From: Isoetes taiwanensis
Taxonomy: Eukaryota > Streptophyta > Lycopodiopsida > Isoetales > Isoetaceae
Assembly (NCBI GenBank): GCA_021234155.1
Contig: JAJEKV010000051.1
Span: 7,412,761 to 7,476,760, forward strand
Direction: 5' to 3'
DNA length: 64,000 nt
The notes under the pieces were generated by a model. It had not been told where the DNA came from. It saw nothing but the letters and a program-made list of their open reading frames with translations, and did not search any database. Positions 55,046 through 64,000 of the stretch are shown in pieces; the stretch's first letter is position 1, and each line of letters starts with the position of its first letter. The position numbers and the translations under genes were made by a program.

Positions 55046-56918
55046 TGAATATAATAGTCTCTTGTTCTACTTAACCAATAGTATCTCTGTTTTCTATAGT
55101 AAAACTTCTGTCTAGTAATTAACCTTTTCTAAACCAACGCTGTGGTGGCAACAAATCCGCCGGTATTATGCAACCATGGTGAGGTAGGAATAACACGAGG
55201 GTTCTTCGCATCGCTGCCGGAATGGTTCCCGAAACCATATCGACGAACTTTTACGCTGAGCGATGGGAGGAACTCCTCTGAGTAAGATAGAAACTTCTAA
55301 GTTGGATTCTAATCCACTATCACCTTTGATATTTTTTTAGGCGACGGTAATAATGTCAAGTTATCGACATTCCTACCCCAGAGCTTTAAATATTTTTTTC
55401 CCTAGCACATGTCTCGGTAGTAAATTTCTCTCAGCCCTGCCATGACTTAATCTATATTACATGCATGTGCTTTATCTTATATTTTACTTGACTTTATATC
55501 TTTGGGGTTAAGTAAAATTCATAGAAGACCACCATAGCTCCGTTATTTTTCTTGATTGTCCAAGTCTTAACTCGTCGCACTTTCCAGAGAACGGATCTCT
55601 CTTGGCCCAATCGACTAGGGACTGCCATGGAGCACCCCTCTCGGCCATGGGTTTGGATTTTTTTAATCCTATCACCCTTCATTAATTCTTCTCAATGGTT
55701 GTGTTCCATTTATGGATCACTTCCACGGGTCACGATACATACTCTACAACACATTGTGATTGCTTGTGTTGAAACCCCCACAAGGAATGTCAATACTTTA
55801 CTCACGATTTTCTAGGTACAAGCTTTAGTATTATTTTGTGCCAAACTTCCCTTTGCCGATATGGCGTTGATTATTGTCTCTATCACCTTTGTCAAATTGA
55901 CAATGGCCTATCCTCTTTTGGATTTGTTCTATCATAACGGTCTAATGGCATCCAACCATTGTTGAATAGTCATCTCCTTCTACGGTATCTAGATATGGAT
56001 GGGGCAAAGTGCTTCGAACCATTACTTTAGTGCCTAAGCATCAATAAGTTCCATAAATGAACTTAATACACCTTCCAAGGCCTAAGCGTCAGTAAGTTCC
56101 ATAAATGAAATTACACCTTCCAAGGCTTTATGTAAATATCCCAAAGGATAGTACCACTTAAGGACCTAGCAAGAAAGGCCCCTTCTATTTATAGGTTCTT
56201 TTTAAATTTATTGTTCACCATGTTGTCTCTTTACACCCTACAAATGTTAGTCATTAGGTTTCTTCTATCATGAGGACATGGCCCTGTTGTGGCATTACAA
56301 ATGACTTGCCATCCTCATCTAAGCCATAGTCATGGCCTAAGTTAGCGAGTGAGCCTTCGTAAGAATCGTAAGTTACTTGGAGTCATCAGGGTGCCTGCCT
56401 TGCATTTTGTAAGTTTTCCTAAAACACCTATGTCTGACATAACTCCGATAGTTATTGTCCTACTACCTCGGCATGTATCGATATTCGAGTCTTATGTGTT
56501 CTAACTTACACCTCCATGTAACCCATGGGTTCACCTCTGCCTGATCCGGGTATGGATCATGTGGAAGATCTAGCCTTCAGTGTCTACGCAAGATACATTT
56601 GACTTCTAGCAGATAACTGCTATTTGCTACACATCCTGGAATTATACTATTCTACTATTCAAGCCCATCATCTTGAGCTTTATTCCATTGCCCGTTGACA
56701 TTTATTTCAAGTGCCAACTACAACGTCCTACCTTAGCATGCAACAGATTCACTGTTGTTTGCACATTCCAGACATACTCCAGACCCTTCATTGGTAAGTT
56801 TGGGGTACACTCGTCTTTCTCTCCCCATGTCACTGCATAGATTACCTCTCCAAGATGTTTATCGTATGTGTACATAGTACGTACATAGTAAACATATATC
56901 CTCATCCCACAATACTAG
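55046..56918. other. Decayed sequence, probably retroelement remains
   Basis: No intact gene. A few minus-strand words (56020-56130) resemble 63200-63350, hinting that both belong to one older element split by the solo LTR and the LINE. Confidence 0.35.
56033..56125. repeat. Two-copy tandem repeat of 45-48 bp
   Basis: CCTAAGCATCAATAAGTTCC followed by ATAAATGAA and ACACCTTCCAAGG occurs twice, with a 3-bp length difference. Confidence 0.85.
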
Positions 56919-56923
56919 AGCTC
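56919..56923. other. Target duplication AGCTC, left
   Basis: Matches AGCTC at 58535-58539 on the other side of the solo LTR. Confidence 0.85.
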
Positions 56924-58534
56924 TGTGATGTTCCAGCACGGTATACGGTCCTAAGACGTATACTGTACTGCCTCGTCACGCGTACACGCCATCCCGACTG
57001 ACGTGTACGCCAACGTGTACCCGAGCAGGTAGCACCCTAGGGGGCAACTTGCAAGGTGTGTACACTTATTTATGTGCACATTTATTCATGTGCACATTTA
57101 TCCATGTGTACACATTTATCCATGTGTACACATTTACCCATGTGGACACTTTATGCCACCTAGTTAATAAAGGCAAGTGGGCCATACCCAATTATCCCAC
57201 ATGCTTAAAGGGATAATGGGAAACCCTAGCCCTAACCCTTAGTCTATATAGGTAAAGGAAACCCTGACTTGCTATTTTCGCCCATAGCATTCTAGGACTC
57301 TGTTTTGCTTGCTCCAGGAGCCAAACTCGCATCCCAAACCCTGTCTGAGCCGTTTAGCTCATCAGTTTCCCCTTCTAGTTCCATCTTCTAGCAGTTCAGC
57401 AGCATGGTCGAGTTCAGAGCAGGAGGAGCGAGCCAAGGATCAGGTATTTCGTCAATTCAATAGTCTAATCCGCCTCCCAGACATTGAATAAGTAGGTTTA
57501 GCCTATTGAATTGCCCATAGCAGGCATCAAGATCTCTAGATACCCAGCCCTAACTAAAGAACCTAACTCTGTGATTTAGATTAGATCTTGTTCTTTAGTT
57601 CTTCTGTGATATGTATGTGATGATGTATCTCTGTGGACTCATTGTATTGGGAAGGGGGGTAGAGACCCTAAAGCCTAGTAGTTGATGCTCCTAGCTAGCC
57701 TCTTTAGTGCCTTTGTAAATTCGACTGTGTGTACAAGAACCACACACACGGTTGTGGGTGAAGGGGGCAGGCCCGGCTCACAAGGAGGTTCATGTCGACT
57801 CATGATCATGTCCCTACGGTAGTAAGGCCTATCGGGGACTATTGTGTACTAAACCTAATGCTCTGCCACTGCGAGAGGGCTTGGCATGGGTTCGACACTC
57901 TTGGGGTGGTGGACACCTTCCATGGAGTTCAAGTCGAATGCAGGCGGTGGCCCTCTAATCACCTTGAGTCGACATGTAGATCTCGGTGGGGGTGATCCCT
58001 ACTGCCCCATGGGGGCGGGGAGATGCAACCCGGGGAATAGCCCCTTTGGCTATGCATCCAGGAGGGAGCTCTGATCGGGTCCCAACACTTTTCAACCTAC
58101 TCGCAAAGTGTGCACGGGGGGAGGCGGATGGAGTGGACTATCCCAAGCCATGTTCTATTGCCCGACCAAATCCATTGCCATGAATTACATGCGCAATGAC
58201 TTACGGAGGCCAAAGCCGTCGGTCGTTCCTTGGGTCGAGCCTTGGGTAGGATCTCCTCATGTGTTATCTTGATCTCTGTCTATGCGGATATGTGATGAGC
58301 CATCCTTGAGATGGTTATGAGATGTGATGTTGTTATCTTGACATGTATATTTCGCTTCATGACTAGGTAGGCCACGAGGGAGGCGGGGTAAAATGACCCC
58401 TTCATTCTTCCCACTGGAACTCATCAAGCTTGCAGTGATACGTAGAGGGCCCTGTATCAGTATGGAGCTAGTATGGAGGATGAACTCCTGTTTGTATACG
58501 GTGAGAGCACCGTATATGAGTAGGGGACGTCACA
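56924..58534 (+). mobile_element. Solo LTR (1611 bp)
   Basis: It begins TGTGATGTTCCAGCACGGTA and ends GGGGACGTCACA. It is homologous in reverse orientation to the LTRs of the element at 40860-51510. The AGCTC duplications on both sides and the absence of internal sequence indicate recombination between two LTRs. It is longer than either LTR of the nearby element. Confidence 0.9.
57243..57250 (+). promoter_or_regulatory. Possible TATA box of the solo LTR
   Basis: TCTATATA lies in the first quarter of the LTR, where a U3 promoter is expected. No start site can be proved. Confidence 0.35.
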
Positions 58535-58539
58535 AGCTC

Positions 58540-58662
58540 TGCTCTAGCTTAGCTAAAGTGTAACCTTGGTAGTTCCTTGAAACAAAATCCACTACCTATG
58601 TACCTTTATGATGCGGCTGAGCCACCTACTTCCCAAACGCATAGTGGCCAACTATATGTTGG
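58540..58662. other. Short interval between solo LTR and LINE
   Basis: No gene; continues at 63208 once the LINE is removed. Confidence 0.5.
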
Positions 58663-58680
58663 AATTCTATATGCGGCCTA
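58663..58680. other. LINE target duplication, left (18 bp)
   Basis: AATTCTATATGCGGCCTA is repeated at 63190-63207 after the A tail. Confidence 0.93.
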
Positions 58681-59092
58681 GCAATCCACATACCTCTCAA
58701 CCGAAGGGGATTCCAAGAGCTCCCTCATCTACGCCACCAATTGCATGCCACTTCCCTCGACCAGCGCCTCTTCATGCATCTTTGAGACCAGCGCCCTTCC
58801 CCTTTACTGGAGGATTCTTTCTCCTCGCCATCTCCCTTGGCTTCAGCCCCAAGCCATGAGGCTCAATCGAGCCCCCATCAGCCTGTCTGGCAGGAGCCAT
58901 GTCATCCGGACCAGTCCGGAAATCAGCTGTTTGCAGCAACAAATCACATGCAAAACAGCTGATGCTATACACCGCTGGAAGAGCTCAGAGCAAGCTTTCC
59001 AGCGAGCCCAAGCTGCGCCAAAATCCGACACCCAGAGAAGAGATATCACCCGATCAAAGTTTTGCCGTCGAGAACCCTCCATCTCTATGGAG

Positions 59093-59197
59093 GTGCACGA
59101 GGACTTCAACACGTGTTGGAAGTGGAATATCTGAGTTGTGGCCCATGACTCGTGGAGTGCACGGGGGACTTCCAACACGTGTTGGAAGTGGAATATC
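59093..59197. repeat. Duplicated block of about 40 bp in the LINE 5' region
   Basis: AACACGTGTTGGAAGTGGAA with flanking GTGCACG..GACTTC occurs at 59093-59131 and 59157-59197. The core AACACGTGTT is palindromic. Confidence 0.8.
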
Positions 59198-59309
59198 GTG
59201 GCGGCTGTGGGTCACATTCTTTGTGATTAATCCTCTGGCTCTAGATCGACTCGTGGGTGGGCTGATGGCACAGTGGGTAGGCATGTGGGGCTGGACACTT
59301 CTCCTCAGG

Positions 59310-62300
59310 ATGAATAGGTCGATCCTCGGTTGGAATGTGCGGAAGTGCGGTCCTCTAGTAGTAAGAGGGCCGTATTTCTTTGGCACCGGCGGTTCGTCGA
59401 TATTATTTGCATTGGGGCATAAGTGTCCCGGGGTGATATGTCGAGCTCATGAATATGGTTGGTGGCGGTTTGGCTTTATTGCTTCTTCTTACGGGCCGGA
59501 CTAGTGGGGGTACTCTTATTGCTTGGAAGATGGATGTGCGGTCACATACTACTGCGGTGAACGAGGTTTTGGTCGGTGGGCAATAATTAAGTGGTTGGAG
59601 GCGGGCAAGAGTGGGGGATTGTTAATGTTTATGCCCTAATCGGCCTTCTCGTGAGGGGTGCTTTGTGGGCCCGCAGTCAGGGAATAAGTTTGCGAGCCCT
59701 TGGTGGGTTGCGGGTTGCTTAGTTGTTGTTAGGGGATTTCAATATGGTAGGCGAGTAGAAGATCGCTCTTGGTTACGGCACCCGGCTTGTGCGAGGGGAT
59801 TTGAGAGGGACCGGTGGTCTCGTTTGTTGCGAGGATTTGGCCTTGGTTGGGGTCCCACGGGGACTTGTCTTTCACCTATTGTAATAAGGCGGATTAGTGC
59901 GGGCGGGCGTATGCTAGGCATGACGGTGCTATGCTTCCCCATGCGCATTGGATGGTGTGCCCTCTTTCTTGCGGAGTAACGATACGTCTACCTCCATTTC
60001 GATCATTACCCTCGGGTTTTGTCGGTCGAGTGCGGTTGCCTCTCGGCCTTCTCGGACGGTGTTAGTTTGAACACCGGCTTCACGGCGATCTTGCATTTCG
60101 GCCCGGTGCCGGGAGTTGTGGCTTGATACCTTTTCATCTCGAAGGGTATATACGGTATGGTGACTGCGTTGGCGAGGGTGAAGCGTTTTGCTAAAAGGTT
60201 TTGGTAAGGCGTGTCGCGGGAGGCGGCGGGGGTTGCATAGTCTTTATCGAGGAGTTGGAGAAGATTCGGGCGCTGACCCGGTGGCATTAGGGAGAATGCG
60301 GTGTTGCGGCGTATTGTTGCTTTGGAGCAGGTTAAAGTGCATGGCGTGTGAAGGCAGCCCTTACTGGTTGAAGGAGGGGGATACAAGTTCGTAAATTGTT
60401 CTTGAGCGGCTAAGCAGCGGCGATATGCGGCATCTATGGCGTCCCTTGCTTTGCGATGGCGGACTTTGGAGGATCGCTGAGTTGCGAGAGGTATGTGCAT
60501 GCTCATTTCTCGGGGTTTTGCGCAGCGCACTCTTCCCTATGGCGGGGAGATGCGGGAGCTTGTTTTGGGGGCTGTTAAGCCATCTATTTTGCCTCACCAG
60601 CGTGAGAGCTTGGAGGCGGAGCTCTCTAGAGGATTTAAGCGGAGGCATGTATGTGCATGGCCAAGGATAAATGTCTGGGCTGGATGGCATCCTGTGGAGT
60701 TCTTTCGGACTTATTGGGAGTGGGGCTGGTGAGTGCATTGTACCAGGTGTATCTTGAGTTCTTTGCGGATCTTCTCACATGGATAGGATCTTGAATACGC
60801 ATGCATTTCCTTGATTCCTAAGGTTAAGCGACCTTCTACTATTAATGATTGGAGGCCTATATCCTTGTTGTCCTCGTGTACAAGATTATTCGCGAAAGCC
60901 CTGGCGAGAAGTTGAAGCGGTGTTGACTTCTTCCATTAGTAAGGTGCGATCTGGGTTTGTTCTGGGAGGAACATTTTGACTAATATTTGCATGACTTATG
61001 AGGGGCCTTTATTGGGCGGAGAAGCAGTCAAGGCATTGCCTATCTTAAGCTTGACTTTGCCAAAGCTTATGATAGTGTCGGTTAGGAGTTCTTATGCGCC
61101 ATGATGTTAGCGTTGGGCTGTGGTCCGCGCTTCTGAGAAACGATCATGAAGCTGCATAGGTCAGCCGCGGGACTACGGTGGTGTGCGGGGTGAACCCTCG
61201 CCTTTTTCTCCTTAGGCGAGGAGGGAGTGCGTCGGGGTGCCCTTTGGCACCATTTTTGTTCACGATTGTGGCGGAGAGCCTTTGTCTCGATTGTTTTTAG
61301 GCTGCGGTGGAGGAGGGTGGTGGATGGGCTTGGATGCGGGGATGGTAGTGGCCAGATTATTAACCGGTTCGCCCGATGACACTTTTTCTCTTCTTGGTGG
61401 CGAGAAGAGGAATTTGCGGAATGTGAAGGGTTTCTTTGGATACTTTCTCCTTGGCCTCGGGCATTCTTTTGAATTGGGGCAAATGCTCCGCATTATGGGC
61501 CCAATTGACTCCATACTCCCCTTGTTTGGCTCTATTCCTTGGAAGGTGCTTCCGGGTAATGTGTGTACTAAAAGGCATTGTTGGGTATTCCCTTTGGAGG
61601 GATGTTTCCATGGGGAGGGTGTGGGATGAGATTTTCTGGGGGTTTGAGAAACACCTCAATTGGTGGAAGGGTAGCAAGTTGTCCATGGCGGTAGGATCAC
61701 TATTGCCAAGTCGGTACTTTGTAGCACTCATGTGTATCTGACATCTGCGATGTTAGCTCGAGGGTAAGATCTGAGGCTTTGGATAAGATTGTTGAAATTT
61801 TGTGTGGGGCGGGGATGATGAAAGGCGGTTGTTAAAGTGGCTTGGTGGAAGTGTCTCCCCGGGAGGATGGGGGCTTGGCCATTACGGATTTGCAGCCTTT
61901 GCATAGTAAGGTGTTGGTCTCTAAGTTTATTTGGAGCATTGCGGGATGGAGCATCTTCTCACAGTGCGGCACTATTGTGGCAATCTCTTACGCCATTGTG
62001 TGGCATTTGGAAAGTAAATGCGTGCATGTAGAGTTGCCTGGGCATTGTTGTATGGTCTCGGCCTTTCCCATATGCATCCCCTTTTCTCCGCGGGGGTGTT
62101 GCGGGCTTGGGATCGCGTCGTGTGCTCTTCCGGCTAGATTATGCCTCGGTTTATCACCACTCTTCTCCTTTCTTGTGGGTTCCTCTACCCCTGGCGTACT
62201 TGCCCTTGGCTGCCCTTGTGCATGCTCGGGGCCTTGAGCCCGTTGGGGCGAGCTGGCTTTGTGCTCACCTTGGAGGATTGGTATTGGGATGGTCGGCTAA

Positions 62301-63050
62301 GCCCGTGGGAGTTCTTTCGAGCAAAGCTTTCGCTGAAGGGCGGTGGCCAGGGCTATCACGGGAACAAGTGGCGGGGGTATTCGCTACACATACCTATAGT
62401 CCCTCGGGGGTGATGTGGTGAATGCGGGTTTGGAAGGTTCATCGGATGTTGTATCTTCTTGTTTTGTGCGGTCTTGTTCTTTGGGTGTTGGCTATTCATG
62501 ACACTCTACGCCCCGCCGGGCAAGTGGTCTCTGCGACTTCGGGTTCTCGATGGCTTCGGTTTGGGCGTGGACATGGAGCTCACTTCCCCACCAGAAGGTT
62601 GGTTATACGTGGCGGTGGTGCACGGTATATCGGGGTGAATGTCCTTGTGAGAGTCGGTTTAGGCGGTGTGAGCCCTCTTTGCCCTTGTTGTGGCCTTCAT
62701 CGTGAGGCTGTGGGGCATTATGCGGTTTTATGCCCTCACTTGCGGGTTTTTTGGGATTGGAGTGGGGGCTCTGTTTTGGGTGAGATTGAATAGCCAACAA
62801 TTCTTTGCTTCATGTATATCTGGTGCTTGGCGCTCGTGCGGCGACAAGCCTTGCATCTGTCGTGGCTTGGTTGGTGTGGTTGATTTAGGCGGCGGTTGTG
62901 GATCTTCGGGGAATTCAGCTGACTGCGACCTCTCACGATTCCTCGACTTCGGTACAAGCTATTTCAAAGCTTTTTGGTGTTCAGGGATTAGCGAGGCGGA
63001 AGTTTTCCATTTGGCGGGACTTCTTGGGTGTGGTAGATGGTGATGGCGGT
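59310..63050 (+). pseudogene. LINE ORF2 (endonuclease, reverse transcriptase, zf-RVT), frameshifted
   Basis: ORF2 would supply the nicking endonuclease and polymerase for target-primed insertion. It starts at ATG 59310 with MNRSILGWNVRKCG, the typical APE-endonuclease opening. GDFNMV follows near 59735. RT motifs are LIPKVKRPSTINDWRPISLL (about 60816-60875), LDFAKAYDSV (about 61045) and FADD (61369-61381, disrupted by one extra C). The C-terminal zinc domain shows LCPCCGLHREAVGHYAVLCP near 62680-62740, then FWDW. These motifs lie in at least three frames. Without indels the protein would be about 1,240 residues, normal for plant L1-type ORF2. Confidence 0.85.
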
Positions 63051-63189
63051 TTATCTGGCCGATAGAGTTTGCGGTTGTTGTGGCGTGTCGGTATCCCTTT
63101 CTCTTTGGGGCAGTTCTCCTTCCTCCTCACTTGTTTTGTAACATTACCATTCTTTTAATATATTGCTGACACAGTTCTTCAAAAAAAAA

Positions 63190-63207
63190 AATTCTATATG
63201 CGGCCTA
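63190..63207. other. LINE target duplication, right (18 bp)
   Basis: Second copy of AATTCTATATGCGGCCTA; its first A is shared with the A tail. Confidence 0.93.
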
Positions 63208-64000
63208 CATTTTGATAGCGTCCCCAGGTACTTCAACCATTCCTTTAGTGCCTTATAGTACTTCAGTCCTGTACATAAACTATGATTCCTCCATGGGATT
63301 ATGCCATAATGCCGAAGGTTACTAACCCAGTTGAAGAGCTTTTCTAAAGGCACCTTCAGATAAATATCCTTTCTGTTCGCAATATCAACTGTGCTTTGTT
63401 ACAATTAACTTAATTTCTTAAGTTATCGTGTCAACTTCAACTTTTGATCGCTTTCAAATGTTGCCGTCTTTGGCTCCCTCATAATGAGACGGAGGCATTA
63501 AACCCTCTCGATCTCATAATAGAAAACCCCCTATGTTGAACAACCCCGTAAACAATGCGCCATAGGGTTATCAATTTTTATCGTCTTAAGGATCGTTAAA
63601 AGTAAGTAATCTATAGGAGGTGTTTACCTCAAGGCAAAGCGATCCTTGAGCCTTTCCTTCATGGTCTAGCATTACTTCTCCTGAGTAGGGTAACTCTCAG
63701 GATATAATGACAGTTGGTCTATATAATCTCACCCCTTCTACTCTATACACCTCGTCTTGATTTTCATTGGGACTTCGCCCTCTTGTCAGTCAGCCTAAGG
63801 GTATAATTGGCAAAGTCACCATCCTTTTCTTCTTCCATCATTTGAATGGCGATATCTTGTACATCTTGATTATTCCCAAAACCCAATAGATACTCTCATC
63901 TTATAATGCTGGTTTAATTTATCGGTATTTACAACCCTGGAATAGAGTCAAATTCCCATTATCTGTTATTTCAATTTTGTTCCAACCATCCTCGGGATGT
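63208..64000 (-). other. Decayed sequence continuing the pre-insertion locus
   Basis: A minus frame through 63353-63208 encodes LEKLFNWVSNLRHYGIIPWR and LKYYKALKEWLKYLG. Parts resemble words on the minus strand at 56020-56060 (ALK.WF). This could be a gag-like scrap of an old LTR element. No gene is supported in 63360-64000. Confidence 0.3.

Larger units (their letters stand above)
58681..63190 (+). mobile_element. Full-length poly(A) LINE, frameshifted
   Basis: Perfect 18-bp target duplications bracket 4.5 kb with a 5' region, ORF2 and an A tail (63181-63190). Endonuclease, reverse transcriptase and zinc-binding motifs are in the expected order. Many one-base indels break ORF2, although the perfect duplication argues for recent insertion. 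No clear ORF1 was recognised in 58681-59300; the frame at 58745-59134 is a candidate. Confidence 0.92.

Noticed and set aside
57309-58183. Short frames within the solo LTR as genes
   Set aside because: They lie wholly within an LTR, which does not normally encode protein, and have no recognised family.

Overview
This window looks like nuclear DNA from a land plant with a large, repeat-dominated genome. The evidence is a plant-type F-box gene, a plant-type intron-containing Nudix gene relic, a Helitron, a Met-tRNA-primed LTR retrotransposon, several LINEs and tRNA-like SINE heads. There is no operon structure, and bacterial-style gene density is absent. A fern or another seed-free plant is my guess; the sequence alone does not settle it. 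Only one protein-coding gene looks intact: the F-box gene at 27493-28590 (minus strand).

Layout, left part (1-30 kb). A 2.7-kb locus carrying an F-box gene is present twice. Copy 2 (26926-29594) is uninterrupted and its reading frame is open. Copy 1 (about 1113-1941 plus 9578-11438) is a pseudogene cut in two by a roughly 7.6-kb insertion. The insertion has Helitron hallmarks: CTAG next to a GC-rich hairpin at one end, TC at the other, and A/T insertion without target duplication. Copy 2 serves as the empty site. The Helitron carries exons of a Nudix hydrolase gene. The Nudix-box exon is itself broken by a 2.9-kb foldback element (3874-6785) with terminal inverted repeats and a 4-bp AGCC target duplication. 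To the right lie an LTR fragment (11.4-12.05 kb), a decayed LINE (12.6-17.1 kb), degenerate exons of unrecognised genes on both strands (17.7-25 kb), another LTR end, a proline-rich/SIM-like relic that runs into a 396-bp AAGG microsatellite, and then F-box copy 2.

Middle part (29.6-40.8 kb). This is AT-rich sequence with a direct duplication (30860-35065 and 35745-37815). Copy A contains a 5'-truncated LINE whose empty site is preserved in copy B. A reverse-transcriptase-like fragment of RYIDDL type sits between the copies, and a 0.5-kb segment is repeated 10 kb away (29.7 and 39.7 kb).

Right part (40.8-64 kb). A structurally complete minus-strand LTR retrotransposon (40860-51510) has GTTGG target duplications, a primer-binding site and a polypurine tract, but no intact gag-pol. 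Its leader contains palindromic modules expanded into a 0.7-kb array. It is followed by a plus-strand LTR with its own primer site (ending 53128), two minus-strand LINE 3' ends, a SINE head, decayed retroelement sequence, a 1.6-kb solo LTR (56924-58534, AGCTC duplication) and a full-length but frameshifted poly(A) LINE (58681-63190, 18-bp duplication).

The window is therefore mostly a nest of transposable elements. The paralogous empty sites and target duplications allow their order of insertion to be read. The most unusual signals are the Helitron/Nudix/foldback nest, a stem-loop cassette shared by the 3' ends of one LINE family and the foldback arms, and the palindrome-derived array in the LTR element.
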